Shown: in pieces, positions 49,197 through 59,841 of the stretch | Layout of the letters: every line of letters starts with the position of its first letter | Numbering within the stretch: the first letter of the stretch is position 1 | Assembly: GCF_001606025.1 (NCBI RefSeq) | Contig: NZ_CP014945.1 | Span: 2,542,001 to 2,606,000 of the forward strand | Length of the DNA: 64,000 nt | DNA from: Psychrobacter alimentarius | GTDB lineage: Bacteria; Pseudomonadota; Gammaproteobacteria; Pseudomonadales; Moraxellaceae | Direction: 5' to 3' | Notes under the pieces: generated by a model | Told to the model about the DNA's origin: nothing | The model's database searches: none | What the model saw: only the letters and a program-made list of their open reading frames with translations | Translations under genes and position numbers: made by a program

Positions 49197-50558
49197 CTAC
49201 AACACCATCGCTGCTATCCAACCAAACGCCAATAGCGGCAAATTGTAATGCAAAAAAGTCGGCACTACACTATCTTTGATATGGTCATGCTGACCATCAA
49301 TATTGAGACCAGAAGTTGGCCCCAATGTCGAGTCTGACGCAGGCGAACCTGCATCACCCAGCGCGCCAGCCGTACCGATAATCGCAACCGTAGCCAATGG
49401 TGAGAACCCTAAAGAGACGCATAACGGCACATAAATCGCAGCCAAAATAGGAATAGTTGAGAACGACGAACCAATGCCCATAGTCACAATCAGACCAATC
49501 AGCAGCATGATAAACGCCGCCATCGCTTTATTACCACCGAACAGTGACGCGGCACCATCAACCAATGGCTGAATCTGCTCAGTGGCTTTCATGACTTCAG
49601 CAAAACCCTGCGCCGTAATCATGATAAAGCCAATCATCGCCATCAGCTTGATACCGTCATTAAAGACACCATCAGCATCACGCCACTTGACCACGCCTGT
49701 CGCCATAAACACACCAAAACCAAACATTGAGCCTAAGAGTAGCGAATCAGTATAGAGCTGTACCACAAACGCGGTAACAATCGCAGCCAGTGCGACGAGC
49801 GTTTTTAATTTACTTTGTGTTTGCGCATCAGCAGCCGTTTTACTAAGCGCATCGCCCTCTACTACCGCATCATGAGCTTTTTGATCTATTTCTACTTGCT
49901 GGTATTGACGCGGTTTGCGATAACTAATAAAGACCGCTGTCAACAAACCAATCAACATACCCAATGCTGGAATGGCCATTGCCTTTACGACAGAAATATT
50001 GGCAATATCAATACCTGCTTCACCCACGTTTTTTAGCATGATCTGATTGAGATAAATATCGCCAAAACCATACGGAATAAACATATAAGTTGTTACAAGA
50101 CCAAAGGTCAACAAACAAGCAATCAGACGTCTGTCAATGTGCATGCGATTAAAAGCAAGCAGTAACGGTGGTACAAGCAGTGGAATAAAAGCAATATGAA
50201 TAGGGATTAAGTTTTGGCTAAAACAGCTCATGGTGATTAAGCCTGCAAACAGCATATACTTAATCACACCACTGGTGCCGCCTGCACCGATACGCTTAAT
50301 AACAACGCCCGCCAATGATTGCGGTAATCCAGAATGTGCAATAGCGACCGCAAACGCCCCTAACAGTGCGTATGAAAGTGCAATCTGTGCCCCGTTGCGG
50401 ATACCTTCTTGAAAAGCTGCCAAAGTATCTGTGATACCAAGACCTGCCAGCAGGCCACCTGCCAATGCCCCAATTAATAAACTGAGCACCACGTGCACTC
50501 GCGAAAGTGACAGTCCTAGCATGATGATGACTGCCAGCAGTACCGCATTGATTGCCAT
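49197..50558 (-). CDS. Putative Na+/H+ antiporter (NhaC/YuiF-like)
   Basis: 453 residues with about eleven or twelve membrane segments. The N-terminal 'VLLAVIIMLGLSLSRVHVVLSLLIGALAGGLLAGL' is typical of the Na_H_antiport_2/NhaC-like group. Conserved polar membrane stretches include 'GLITMSCFSQNLIPIHIAFIPLL', 'MGIGSSFSTIPILAAIY' and 'GTAGALGDAGSPASDSTLGPTSGLN'. A charged cytoplasmic loop (about 215-255) splits the two halves. Related proteins include both Na+/H+ antiporters and amino-acid transporters, so the substrate is inferred. Its upstream region holds a CTACAA-ATG-TTGTAG palindrome. Confidence 0.78.
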   Translation of the reverse strand: MAINAVLLAVIIMLGLSLSRVHVVLSLLIGALAGGLLAGLGITDTLAAFQEGIRNGAQIALSYALLGAFAVAIAHSGLPQSLAGVVIKRIGAGGTSGVIKYMLFAGLITMSCFSQNLIPIHIAFIPLLVPPLLLAFNRMHIDRRLIACLLTFGLVTTYMFIPYGFGDIYLNQIMLKNVGEAGIDIANISVVKAMAIPALGMLIGLLTAVFISYRKPRQYQQVEIDQKAHDAVVEGDALSKTAADAQTQSKLKTLVALAAIVTAFVVQLYTDSLLLGSMFGFGVFMATGVVKWRDADGVFNDGIKLMAMIGFIMITAQGFAEVMKATEQIQPLVDGAASLFGGNKAMAAFIMLLIGLIVTMGIGSSFSTIPILAAIYVPLCVSLGFSPLATVAIIGTAGALGDAGSPASDSTLGPTSGLNIDGQHDHIKDSVVPTFLHYNLPLLAFGWIAAMVL

Positions 50559-50593
50559 ATGTTGTGCCTTTTTCTATCTGATCTGGTTGTAAC

Positions 50594-50608
50594 CTACAAA
50601 TGTTGTAG
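50594..50608. promoter_or_regulatory. Palindrome upstream of the antiporter gene
   Basis: CTACAA-ATG-TTGTAG, a perfect 6-3-6 dyad. It may be an operator. Confidence 0.4.
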
Positions 50609-51022
50609 CATTTATAAATAGGGTTTGGTTGTCCAAAAAGCGCTCAAACACATTTTGCGCTAAAAGCCCTGTTTTAGACGCGCGTCAGTTTACCTTATTT
50701 TGCCTACAAAACCTATGTATAGAACCCAATAGTTGTCAGCTAGGCAACGCTGTGTGCAACATACTAAAAAGGCATCGAACTACTGCCATACATGTTTTGT
50801 AGCGTTTATTTCCTATTCGATTAGTAGATCAAAACATTTGTGGCAATAGTAGATTGCTACCAATGCGTCCCGCACATTGATTTTATGATAATTCAACTAT
50901 ATTAATGATTTACTCGCATTGGCTTTGATTTATCATCGATAAAATCGATGACAATACACGTGACGATAGCCGCTTAAATAGGATTATTTTAATAAGATAA
51001 ACCAGTCACTTTGCTCATGAGA

Positions 51023-51050
51023 CTTGCAATTTTTTTTGCGAGCACCATTT
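51023..51050 (+). promoter_or_regulatory. Sigma-32-like heat-shock promoter of lon
   Basis: CTTGCAA (51023-51029), a 13-base spacer and CACCATTT (51043-51050), close to the consensus CTTGAAA-N(11-16)-CCCCATNT. It lies 55 bases before the preferred lon ATG. lon is a heat-shock gene in E. coli. Confidence 0.65.
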
Positions 51051-51105
51051 ATCTAACATGAACCACGAACTTGACTTTACAAGTCTGGTGAACGAGGAAG
51101 AATCT

Positions 51106-53688
51106 ATGAGTGAACATAAAATAGCACAAGACAATATCGACATCGATGTCGACGTTTCATCTACTGTTGCAGAAGACAACGAGCAAGACATTTCATCTGA
51201 TACTACATCAGAGTCAGCGTCTGCTACTGTCAAAAATAATAATCTTGATGACAGTGACAAAGACAGTAAGGCGGAAGACTATTTACCGTTACTCGCCCTG
51301 CGAGATGTCGTCGTCTATCCGCACATGCAAATCGCCTTATTTGTAGGCCGCGCACCATCAGTCAAAGCGGTCGAGTTGGCACAGGCCGAATACGGCAATA
51401 AAGTATTGGTCGTTGCCCAAAAAGACTCACTGACTGAAGATATTGATCAAGAAAACCTATATCAATATGGTACGGTTTGCCGCATTGTCAGCACCATGCC
51501 ACATGACAGTGATGAAAACTGCATCAAAGTATTGATTGAAGGTCAGTATCGTGCGCGGGTCGATAACATCGAAAACCACGATGAGCTATTGATGGCAAGA
51601 TTTACACGTGCTGATCTCGATGTGAGTATGGATGAGAGACAACAACAAAACACCATACAAGCTTTGACCACATTGTTTGAAGGCTATGCAGATGCACGCT
51701 TGCGTAATGCCCGTGAGCTGACTCGTGTGGCGAAGCGTATCGATGATTTGCTTGAATTGGTCTACTTCATCTCCACCCGTGTCTCGATGGATCTTGATAT
51801 CAAACAGTCTTTCTTAGAAGAAGACGATATCAAAACGCACATCAATACCTTGACCGAATATTTGGTTAAGCAAAGTGCCGAACAAAACATCGAACAAGAT
51901 ATCCAAGACGCTGTCCGTCAGCAAATGGAAGACAATCAGCGTGAGTACTTCTTAAATGAAAAAATGAAAGCCATCAAAAATGAGCTGTCAGACATGAATG
52001 ACGGTGCATTCGATGGCGAAGATGACGTGGCTGAGCTTGAGCAGCGCTTAGAAGACGCTGATTTGCCAGAAGATGTGCGCAAAAAAGCAGATCAAGAGCT
52101 TAAAAAGCTTAAAATGATGCCGCCTGCGTCAAGTGAATCTTCAGTAGTGCGTAACTATATTGAATGGATTTTGGATACACCGTGGAATGCGACGACCAAA
52201 GTTTCGATCAATTTAGACAAGGCTAAAACCGTCTTAGATGAAGATCATTATGGACTACAAGATGTAAAAGACCGCATCTTAGAGTACCTCGCCGTACAGT
52301 CACGCGTGAAAAAACTCCGTGGTCCGATTCTTTGTCTCGTTGGTCCTCCAGGTGTGGGTAAAACCTCACTAGGTGAATCGATCGCTCGTGCCACAGGTCG
52401 TAAGTTTGTCCGTATGGCGCTTGGCGGCGTGCGTGATGAAGCTGAGATTCGTGGTCATCGCCGTACCTATATCGGCGCGATGCCAGGTAAAATCGTGCAA
52501 TCACTTGCGAAGGTAGAAGTCAAAAACCCACTGTTTTTACTTGATGAAGTAGACAAAATGGCGCAAGACTTCCGCGGCGATCCAGCATCGGCATTGCTTG
52601 AAGTATTAGATCCTTCACAGAACGACACGTTTAACGACCATTATTTAGATATGGACTTAGATCTGTCGCAAGTGATGTTTATCTGTACTGCCAACAGCAT
52701 GGATATTCCGCCAGCACTGCTTGACCGTATGGAAGTCATTCGTCTACCGGGCTATACCGAAGAAGAAAAGGTCAACATTGCCCAAAAGTATCTGGTGCCA
52801 AAGGCAATTAAGCAAAATGGTCTCAAAGAGGGTGAAATTGAGATTGTTGAAGCAGCGCTGCACAGTATCGTGCGTAGTTATACGCGTGAAGCAGGTGTAC
52901 GTAACCTTGAGCGTGAAGTCAATAAAATCTGCCGTAAAGTGGTTCGCGGTTCAGTCGAAGCGCATGGCGCCCGTGCGCCGAAGAAAGCAGAGCGTCAGCT
53001 GGTCGTGGTCGATGACAAAAACATCGATGACTATCTAGGCGTGCATCAGTATGACTATGGGCTGGCGGAAGAAGAGCCAGAGATTGGTCGTATTACTGGT
53101 CTGGCGTGGACACAAGTTGGTGGAGAGTTATTGACCATCGAAGCGGTTGCCATGCAAGGCAAAGGTGAGCTTAGCTTTACGGGTTCACTGGGTGACGTGA
53201 TGAAAGAGTCTATTCGCGCTGCCATGAGCGTGGTTCGTGCTCGCGGTGATCTCCTTGGTATTGACTATGAGACGTTTAAAACAAAAGATGTCCATGTCCA
53301 CATGCCAGAAGGTGCCACACCAAAAGACGGGCCTTCTGCTGGTGGCGCACTGACGACAGCACTTGTATCTGCCTTGACGGGGATCGCCATTCGTCCAGAT
53401 ATCGCGATGACAGGTGAGATTACCTTGCGTGGCAAAATCCTGCGTATTGGCGGTCTCAAAGAAAAGCTACTTGCAGCCCATCGCGGCGGTATCAAGCATG
53501 TACTGATTCCAGCAGAAAACGAGCGTGACTTAGCCGATATCCCTGACAATGTAAAAGCGGGTTTGACCATTCAACCTGTGGCAACGATTGACGAGATATT
53601 AAAAGTTGCTTTGGTCAGTATGCCAAAACCATTGAAACCTGCCAAAGTGACGGTCGATAAAACTTCAGGTAAAGCGCTACATAACTAG
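51106..53688 (+). CDS. lon: ATP-dependent protease Lon
   Basis: Lon degrades damaged and regulatory proteins in the cytoplasm. 860 residues from the chosen start. An acidic low-complexity N-terminus (about 60 residues) precedes the LON substrate domain ('[22 protein letters not shown]'). The AAA+ module follows, with Walker A '[16 protein letters not shown]' and 'FLLDEVDKM', then the Ser-Lys protease domain with the nucleophile in '[13 protein letters not shown]' and catalytic Lys in '[14 protein letters not shown]'. The start at 51106 has a GAGGAAG ribosome binding site; an ATG at 51058 has none and sits at the promoter. Ends at a terminator. Confidence 0.96.
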   Translation: MSEHKIAQDNIDIDVDVSSTVAEDNEQDISSDTTSESASATVKNNNLDDSDKDSKAEDYLPLLALRDVVVYPHMQIALFVGRAPSVKAVELAQAEYGNKVLVVAQKDSLTEDIDQENLYQYGTVCRIVSTMPHDSDENCIKVLIEGQYRARVDNIENHDELLMARFTRADLDVSMDERQQQNTIQALTTLFEGYADARLRNARELTRVAKRIDDLLELVYFISTRVSMDLDIKQSFLEEDDIKTHINTLTEYLVKQSAEQNIEQDIQDAVRQQMEDNQREYFLNEKMKAIKNELSDMNDGAFDGEDDVAELEQRLEDADLPEDVRKKADQELKKLKMMPPASSESSVVRNYIEWILDTPWNATTKVSINLDKAKTVLDEDHYGLQDVKDRILEYLAVQSRVKKLRGPILCLVGPPGVGKTSLGESIARATGRKFVRMALGGVRDEAEIRGHRRTYIGAMPGKIVQSLAKVEVKNPLFLLDEVDKMAQDFRGDPASALLEVLDPSQNDTFNDHYLDMDLDLSQVMFICTANSMDIPPALLDRMEVIRLPGYTEEEKVNIAQKYLVPKAIKQNGLKEGEIEIVEAALHSIVRSYTREAGVRNLEREVNKICRKVVRGSVEAHGARAPKKAERQLVVVDDKNIDDYLGVHQYDYGLAEEEPEIGRITGLAWTQVGGELLTIEAVAMQGKGELSFTGSLGDVMKESIRAAMSVVRARGDLLGIDYETFKTKDVHVHMPEGATPKDGPSAGGALTTALVSALTGIAIRPDIAMTGEITLRGKILRIGGLKEKLLAAHRGGIKHVLIPAENERDLADIPDNVKAGLTIQPVATIDEILKVALVSMPKPLKPAKVTVDKTSGKALHN

Positions 53689-54017
53689 TCGAGTATTCGA
53701 AAGTAAGTTCTCAAGAAATAAGAGTCGCTCATCACAATGATGGGCGGCTTTTTTTATGCACCATATCAAAATATCTTTTATAGAATCAGTATAGTAATAC
53801 GTAATAGCATTTCTTCTCGTACGACATTATTTTATATACTATTCAAACCCATACGTTATTTACATTTATTAACTGATTGTTGCGCTTTTGATGAATATCT
53901 ACTTCTTATCCTTAGCTATACTGATCGGGAAGTTAAGTAATTCTTGAATATTTCAGATAAAACTATCGCTAAACATACTCATCATAACGATTAAATTAAA
54001 TATAAATGGAGATAACA
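53689..54017. other. Region between lon and sodC
   Basis: 329 bases. The lon terminator occupies 53722-53756. The remainder is very AT-rich and holds the sodC promoter, for which no -10/-35 pair was chosen. No gene seen. Confidence 0.45.
53722..53756 (+). terminator. lon terminator
   Basis: GCTCATCA/TGATGGGC stem (one G-T pair) with loop CAA, followed by seven T's. Confidence 0.85.
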
Positions 54018-54575
54018 ATGAATAAGACGATGCTTGCAAGTGCGCTACTATGTGGTTCAGCGTTGGCAATGACAGGTTGCCAAACTGTCGAAAATCAAAT
54101 GCAAACGGGTAACCCTTTAAATCAACCTGCTCTAAAGTCAACGATTAAGACTGTAGATGGTAAAGAAAAAGAAGTAGGACAAATGTTCTTGCGTCCAGTC
54201 GATGGCGGTGTTCAGGTATATGGTAAGCTCATGAACTTGCAACCAGGCAAAACCGTTGCTTTGCATATTCATGAAACAGGTAGCTGTGCAGATATGGGTA
54301 AAGCAGCAGGTGGTCACTTCAATCCAGACAATAAGCCGCATTCAAATCCAGATGACATGAATGGTCATGCTGGTGATCTACCAAATTTGACAGCCAATGA
54401 AGATGGTGTTGCTACTATCAACTACGTGAATAAAAAAATCTCAGCGGCTGAAGCGGGTAAATATAGCGTCAATCGTTTAGCATTTATTGTTCATGCCAAT
54501 GCTGATGACTATAAGAGCCAGCCTGCTGGTAATGCTGGTGACCGCGTCGCTTGTGGTATTATCGAAAAAGCATAA
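54018..54575 (+). CDS. sodC: Cu,Zn superoxide dismutase lipoprotein
   Basis: SodC dismutes superoxide in the cell envelope. 185 residues. The signal peptide ends in a lipobox 'AMTGC', so the enzyme is probably lipid-anchored, which is unusual among E. coli-type SodC but known in other bacteria. Copper and zinc ligands are present: 'ALHIHETGSC', 'GGHFNPDNKPHSNPD', 'NGHAGDLPN' and 'FIVHANADDY', and the disulphide and active-site Arg in 'GDRVACGII'. ATG at 54018 has a GGAG site; an ATG at 54006 is a worse start. The Dps protein and this enzyme together guard against oxidants. Confidence 0.93.
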   Translation: MNKTMLASALLCGSALAMTGCQTVENQMQTGNPLNQPALKSTIKTVDGKEKEVGQMFLRPVDGGVQVYGKLMNLQPGKTVALHIHETGSCADMGKAAGGHFNPDNKPHSNPDDMNGHAGDLPNLTANEDGVATINYVNKKISAAEAGKYSVNRLAFIVHANADDYKSQPAGNAGDRVACGIIEKA

Positions 54576-54592
54576 TCATTATTTATATTTTA

Positions 54593-54633
54593 GACAAAAA
54601 AAACCTCTTAGTATGCTAAGAGGTTTTTTTATT
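54593..54633. terminator. Terminator between sodC and topA (bidirectional)
   Basis: A perfect 10-bp stem AACCTCTTAG/CTAAGAGGTT with loop TATG, A's left and T's right. Confidence 0.9.
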
Positions 54634-54646
54634 GTCGATAGAAAAG

Positions 54647-57301
54647 CTATTCTTCTACCCATTCACCTTTGCGCCAGTAAACGCCCCAACGTGTGGCTTT
54701 ACCGTTTTTCTCAGAACCAATATATTGCTCTTTTTTCTTACGAGACCAGCGCAAAATCGTTGGATTGCCTTCAGGATCTTCATCTGGCCCTTCAAACAAA
54801 TACTGAAACTTATCTTCCATTTTATCTTTGATTTCTCTTAGCTCAGCAAGCTTTGGCGGACGTGTTTCTCGAACTTTTGGGAACTTAGACGCCGCCAAGA
54901 ACATACCAGCAGCGCCTTCACGTAAGATAAAATAATCATCATGCTTGGTCGATTTTAACTCTGGCAGATGAATCGGATCCATACGCGGCGGTGCAGCTTC
55001 GCCTGTTTTTAGTACTTTACGTGTGTTGTCACATTTTTGACAAGCAAAATAAGGACCGAAACGCCCTGTCTTTAGCTCCATCTGTCCGTCACACTTATTA
55101 CAATCGATCGTTGGCGCGTCAGAACCTGGTACTTCAAACTTGCCTTCTTCTAAGATGTAGCCATCACAATCAGGATTATTGCCGCAGACGTGCAGCTTGA
55201 GACCACCATCGACAATATAACCATTCATTGCCGTACCGCATTTCGGGCAACGCTTTTTCTCCATCAAGTCTTTAACTTCAGCCGTTTCATCAGCCGCGTC
55301 GCTTTCATCAAGATTGGCAAAAGCCTCGACTGGCATCAAATTCTTAGTGCCTTTACAACGCTCTTTTGGCGGTAAGTTGTAACCCGTACATCCTAAAAAC
55401 ACCCCTGTTGAGCCAGTACGCAATTGCATCGGACGATCACAAATATCACAGTGCACATCTGGTACGTCGGTCGGATCATTCGGACGCATGCCGTCTTTTT
55501 CTTTGGCGTGCTCAAGGGTTGTTTTAAACTCCCCGTAAAAGTTATCCAGCACGTCTTTCCAATCTTGCTCGCCCTCTGCTACATGATCGAGCTTGTCTTC
55601 TAACGCAGCCGTAAAGGTATAATCCATCAAGTCTGGGAAGCTGGCGGTCAATCTATCGGTGACAATATCACCCATTTTTTCGGCAAATAAGCGCTTGTTT
55701 TCAAGTTTGACATAACCGCGATCTTGAATGGTTGAAATAATAGAAGCATAAGTCGATGGACGACCGATGCCTTTTTTCTCAAGCTCTTTTACTAAGCTGG
55801 CTTCCGTATAACGCGGTGGTGGCTTGGTGAAATGTTGGCTTGGATCAAGCTTATCAAGCGTTAAGTGATCGCCTTTTTTGACATCAGGCAACAACGTATC
55901 GTCTGTTTTGGCCGGCGGCATAACTTTGGTATAACCATCGAACACCAGAGTACGGCCGCGCGCTTTTAGCTCAACGTCATTTGCACCAACAAACAGATTC
56001 ACTGACAAGTATTTTGCTGGTAGCATCTGACAAGCCACAAACTGACGCCAAATCAACTCATACAAACGAATGGCATCACGCTCAACTCCTTTTAGCTGGG
56101 TTGACTTCATATTGACATTAGAAGGACGAATGGCTTCATGTGCCTCTTGAGCGCCTTGTTTGTTGCCATAAAAATTGGGCTTTTCTGGCACGTATTTTGT
56201 GCCATAGCTGTCTTCAATATAACCACGCACGGCAGCCAATGCATCGCCCGATAAAAAGGTCGAGTCAGTACGCATGTAAGTGATGTGACCCGCTTCGTAC
56301 AAACGCTGTGCCAATATCATTGTTTTCTTAACCGAAAAACCCAATCGTGTACTGGCTGCCTGTTGCAAAGTTGAGGTAATAAATGGCGCGCTTGGACGTG
56401 ACTGCGTGGGTTTTTCTTCACGCTCTTTGACAATAAACTCACTGGCTTTTAGAACGTCTAATACTTTATCTGTCTGCTCTTTATTGACCAGTTTGAGTGG
56501 CTTACCAGCTTGTTTGGTCGCCTCTAAACGAATGCCAATTTTCTCGGCATCTTTTTTGCTGTTAGCGACATGCGTGTCTGCATGAATCTGCCAATACTCT
56601 TCTGGAATAAAAGCGCGAATTTCATGCTCACGCTCAACAACCAAGCGCATAGCAACTGACTGTACGCGACCTGCCGACAGGCCTCGAGCAATTTTTTGCC
56701 ATAAGAGTGGCGATACCATAAAGCCAACCACTCGATCTAAGAACCGACGCGCTTGCTGTGCATTAACACGATCGATATCGAGCTTTGATGGCTGCTTAAA
56801 GGCATTTTGAATCGCAGATTTGGTAATCTCATTAAAGACAACACGCTGATACTTACTATCAGGGCCGCCAATGACTTCTTTTAGATGCCAAGCGATCGCC
56901 TCTCCTTCTCTATCCATATCCGTTGCAAGATAGATTTGGTCAGCGTCTTTGGCCAATGCTTTTAGCTCTTTAATCACCTTGGTCTTGTTTGGTAGCACCT
57001 CGTAGACTGCTGCCCAATCATGCTCTGGATCAATACCCATGCGGCGCACCAACGCCTGTTGCGCCTTTTCTTCTTTGCTCAGGCTTTCATCTTTTTTAGA
57101 AACCGTCGCTTTTTTAGCGCTTTTGCTAGCACCCACTGGCAAATCGCGAACGTGGCCAATACTTGAGCGTACAATAAAGTCATCACCAAGATATTTATTA
57201 ATCGTTTTTGCCTTGGCTGGTGATTCTACAATCACCAAAGACTTGCCCTTTGGGCTGTCAGCAGCAGATGCTGAACTTTTTTTGGTTGTGGTTTTTGCCA
57301 T
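54647..57301 (-). CDS. topA: DNA topoisomerase I
   Basis: TopA relaxes negative supercoils by breaking one strand. 884 residues from the chosen start. A Ser/Thr/Lys-rich N-terminus leads into the Toprim domain ('[22 protein letters not shown]', later '[20 protein letters not shown]'). The active-site Tyr lies in '[13 protein letters not shown]'. Three C-terminal zinc-binding modules follow: '[11 protein letters not shown]', '[11 protein letters not shown]' and '[21 protein letters not shown]'. Two ATGs in the N-terminus are possible (57301 and 57316). Convergent with sodC across a shared terminator. Confidence 0.95.
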   Translation of the reverse strand: MAKTTTKKSSASAADSPKGKSLVIVESPAKAKTINKYLGDDFIVRSSIGHVRDLPVGASKSAKKATVSKKDESLSKEEKAQQALVRRMGIDPEHDWAAVYEVLPNKTKVIKELKALAKDADQIYLATDMDREGEAIAWHLKEVIGGPDSKYQRVVFNEITKSAIQNAFKQPSKLDIDRVNAQQARRFLDRVVGFMVSPLLWQKIARGLSAGRVQSVAMRLVVEREHEIRAFIPEEYWQIHADTHVANSKKDAEKIGIRLEATKQAGKPLKLVNKEQTDKVLDVLKASEFIVKEREEKPTQSRPSAPFITSTLQQAASTRLGFSVKKTMILAQRLYEAGHITYMRTDSTFLSGDALAAVRGYIEDSYGTKYVPEKPNFYGNKQGAQEAHEAIRPSNVNMKSTQLKGVERDAIRLYELIWRQFVACQMLPAKYLSVNLFVGANDVELKARGRTLVFDGYTKVMPPAKTDDTLLPDVKKGDHLTLDKLDPSQHFTKPPPRYTEASLVKELEKKGIGRPSTYASIISTIQDRGYVKLENKRLFAEKMGDIVTDRLTASFPDLMDYTFTAALEDKLDHVAEGEQDWKDVLDNFYGEFKTTLEHAKEKDGMRPNDPTDVPDVHCDICDRPMQLRTGSTGVFLGCTGYNLPPKERCKGTKNLMPVEAFANLDESDAADETAEVKDLMEKKRCPKCGTAMNGYIVDGGLKLHVCGNNPDCDGYILEEGKFEVPGSDAPTIDCNKCDGQMELKTGRFGPYFACQKCDNTRKVLKTGEAAPPRMDPIHLPELKSTKHDDYFILREGAAGMFLAASKFPKVRETRPPKLAELREIKDKMEDKFQYLFEGPDEDPEGNPTILRWSRKKKEQYIGSEKNGKATRWGVYWRKGEWVEE

Positions 57302-57557
57302 ATGTGACGACACCATAATATAAGTAAATTAAAAGTAAGAATAAATTCAGCAGCATGGCAATTTATAATCGCCCATTAATTTTTGTAGTAATCAGCTGCT
57401 TATGAAAATGGTTATAACACAAACAATAACCATAGAGTAAAAATAGAGTTATAAAGACGTTACACTGCTAAACGTTCAGCTGTCAACAATAAATGAACTC
57501 AGCGTTTGCAAGAAGCACTTGCTTATTGTCTATAAATGGAGATTAGAAAACCATTTA

Positions 57558-58160
57558 CTACTTTGCTGTTGTTTTTTGCATCTGTAATGCCCATTTTTCG
57601 AGGTTTGCCTTTAGCACCAATAAATCGGATTCAATCGCTTTTTGCTGATATTTTGGGTTAGTCGATGGACGCACGTAAGCAATATCTTCCCAATAAATAA
57701 TGATGCTATTTGCCTTGGTTAATAGTCCTTTGACGGAAGGCTCGATACTCACTGGTAAGTCTAGCGGCACTTTATCCAAGCTAAAATTGGTCTTCTTAAT
57801 AGCAATGTCTGGACTACTTTGAGTAGAACGGATAGCACTTGGAATATTGAGCTTGATATCATCTTTAGTTGTATCTACAAAACTGCTGTCTGGGCGCCAC
57901 TGTCCATCAATCACTTGGTAGCGTGTATGCGGCAACTGCGTGTTTTCTAATACTAAGCAGTACTGCCCCATCATGCCGCGCCCGTATTCATTGTCACGGC
58001 CTTTTATCCAATCAGGACAAGTAACCAGCTTTGGATTCAGCTGCAAGTGACGCGCTGTCATGCGCAGATTATCCAAACGCTGATCGATACCGTTAGGTTT
58101 GAGCGCCATCATACTCCCTAATACGAATAGTACAATGATAACGCCAATCAATATTCCCAT
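57558..58160 (-). CDS. Hypothetical protein with N-terminal membrane anchor
   Basis: 200 residues. One N-terminal hydrophobic segment (about residues 2-20, ILIGVIIVLFVLGSMMAL) is followed by a soluble domain of mixed strands with 'CPDWIKGRDNEYGRGMMGQYCLV', whose two Cys could pair in the periplasm. I do not recognise a family with confidence; a conserved gammaproteobacterial unknown is likely. 256 bases separate it from topA upstream, so it is probably transcribed separately. Confidence 0.55.
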   Translation of the reverse strand: MGILIGVIIVLFVLGSMMALKPNGIDQRLDNLRMTARHLQLNPKLVTCPDWIKGRDNEYGRGMMGQYCLVLENTQLPHTRYQVIDGQWRPDSSFVDTTKDDIKLNIPSAIRSTQSSPDIAIKKTNFSLDKVPLDLPVSIEPSVKGLLTKANSIIIYWEDIAYVRPSTNPKYQQKAIESDLLVLKANLEKWALQMQKTTAK

Positions 58161-58482
58161 GATGGTCTGACCTTTTAACTAAATGAAACTACTGCTAAAA
58201 ATACAACTACCCAGCTGACACAGCTATACATGTAAAGAGCGGTGAATAGATAAATGATTGGTATGTAGAGGTTTATAATGAGCGCTAACCATTAAAAATC
58301 AAGCAGCCTATCTGCATAATCAGTGAAAACCTCGCGCTCTTATCTGTGCCTTAGCTGATATTTATATTGTCATATCAAATACTTAGAGCAATTAAAAACA
58401 AATATAATAATCAGATATAAAAAGTTGTCGCTAGCAAAAAGTGCTATGATAAACCATAATTTTAAACGCGCGCAGGTTTATT
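58161..58482. other. Intergenic region upstream of the DUF2799 lipoprotein
   Basis: 322 AT-rich bases between divergent genes. TATGAT at 58445-58450, 33 bases before the lipoprotein ATG, could be its -10 box, with a weak TTGTCG upstream. Otherwise I see nothing. Confidence 0.4.
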
Positions 58483-59022
58483 ATGAATTATCTTATTAAA
58501 CAAAACTCATCGACTGCTGGTTTTGCTAGCAAACTACTTGATAAACTCACTGTTCACTCTGGCATTACCTTATCTCTTATGGGCGCTGCCGTATTGATTT
58601 TATCAGGTTGTGCGACGACCCAGAGTCTGACACCGCAGCAGTGTCAAGACAGTAACTGGCAAGAAGTTGGTTATGCAGATGGTTTGCGAGGACGCTCAGG
58701 TGCTTACTTTGGACATTATGCCAATAGCTGTGCAAGCGTCGGCGGCGCAACGCCCAATCGTATACAGTGGGAACAAGGACGTCAGAAGGGTCTCAAAAAT
58801 TACTGTACCGAGCTTAATGCTTATAAGCTTGGACGCGAAGGTTACGATTGGCAACCTGTTTGTCCCCTTGAAGGTATCGAGAAGCTAGAAGAAGCGTATT
58901 CTCAAGGGCGCTACTATTATATTCGTCAGCGTGACCTTGACTATCTGCGCTCGCCTTATCCATTTGGCTATGGGCCCGGTCATTTTGGTTATGGCTATCG
59001 TCCATTTGGCTATGGTTGGTAA
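58483..59022 (+). CDS. DUF2799 lipoprotein with Gly/Tyr-rich tail
   Basis: 179 residues. A signal peptide with lipobox 'LSGC' predicts lipidation. The mature part fits DUF2799: 'WQEVGYADGLRG', 'YANSCASVG', 'GLKNYCTELNAYKLGREG' and 'PLEGIEKLEEAYSQGRYYY'. The C-terminus is a short Gly/Tyr/Phe-rich repeat (about 160-179: P-F-G-Y-G-P-G-H-F-G-Y-G-Y). The role is unknown. Four Cys in the domain may form disulphides. The first 30 residues before the hydrophobic core are long for a signal peptide, so the start may be further in. Confidence 0.75.
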   Translation: MNYLIKQNSSTAGFASKLLDKLTVHSGITLSLMGAAVLILSGCATTQSLTPQQCQDSNWQEVGYADGLRGRSGAYFGHYANSCASVGGATPNRIQWEQGRQKGLKNYCTELNAYKLGREGYDWQPVCPLEGIEKLEEAYSQGRYYYIRQRDLDYLRSPYPFGYGPGHFGYGYRPFGYGW

Positions 59023-59343
59023 CGTAAAGTCTTTATGGTTGTTATTTGATGACGCAGTCGATTTAGATTATATCTTACTACTTCTACAATGCTCTTATCA
59101 TAAAGCGACGAAGTCATTGCACACGCTACAATAAAGGAAACCTCACAAGGTTACCCAAGCGAGGTGGAAGGAGAGATTTATTATTCTAATTTTTCTTCTT
59201 GTTATTCTAGTAATTTTTTTATTAATAAGCTTACTGGTAATGCTGGTCAGCTTATTGGTATAAAAACTTTAGTCGTATAAGAACTATGACAGCCTCTATC
59301 CCATTATGTATGGTGCTTTGCCAATCATAGGCCTGAGTAGACT
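59023..59343. other. Region between the DUF2799 gene and exbD
   Basis: 321 bases. An AATAAGCT/AGCTTATT hairpin lies at 59224-59257, and a T-rich, highly hydrophobic frame at 59180-59263 (see the findings) follows an AAGGAGAG site. There is no canonical start codon, so I do not annotate a gene. Confidence 0.45.
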
Positions 59344-59745
59344 TTATTCGTTAACAAAGGCAACCTTCGTGAGTCCAGCCTGACTGGTTGCAGCCAGTAC
59401 TTGAGCGACCGTGTCATATTTACTTTCTTTATCAGCACGTAATTGTACAGAAGGGTCTTTACCAGCCACGCTTTGCTGTTGCAGTCGTGTTTCAAGCTCT
59501 TCCATACTGATCGGATCGCTATCCCAGAATATTCCTGCGTCTTTATCGATGCTGATTTGAATGGCTTCTGGTGGCGTATCGTTCACCACTGCACTGGTTT
59601 TTGGCAAGTCTAATGGTACTGTTGGATTTAGCACAGTAGCCGTCAATAAAAATATAATCATCAATACCAGCATGATATCGATAAGTGGAATGAGGTTCAT
59701 CTCATTCATACTTTGAACGTCATCATCACCCAATTGAAATGCCAT
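59344..59745 (-). CDS. exbD: TonB-complex proton-channel subunit ExbD
   Basis: ExbD works with ExbB to convert the proton motive force into TonB movement. 133 residues: one membrane segment (about 18-38) holds the essential Asp in 'LIPLIDIMLVLMIIFLL', followed by a periplasmic domain ending 'GLTKVAFVNE'. ATG at 59745 has a GAGA site; a TTG at 59757 is a weaker choice. Last gene of tonB-exbB-exbD. Confidence 0.93.
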   Translation of the reverse strand: MAFQLGDDDVQSMNEMNLIPLIDIMLVLMIIFLLTATVLNPTVPLDLPKTSAVVNDTPPEAIQISIDKDAGIFWDSDPISMEELETRLQQQSVAGKDPSVQLRADKESKYDTVAQVLAATSQAGLTKVAFVNE

Positions 59746-59841
59746 AATTATTCTCAATACGTTTGGTTATTCTCAATACAGCCAGCCCTTGTGCGCCGGC
59801 TTTGTTTTTTCTTAACTGACAACCTTACTGGTTACTCATTA

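Larger units (their letters stand above)
50559..51105. other. Divergent antiporter/lon intergenic region
   Basis: 547 bases. It holds a 6-3-6 palindrome at 50594-50608 (36 bases before the antiporter start), an inverted repeat CATCGAT/ATCGATG at 50933-50949 and the sigma-32-like lon promoter at 51023-51050. The middle is AT-rich with nothing recognised. Confidence 0.5.
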
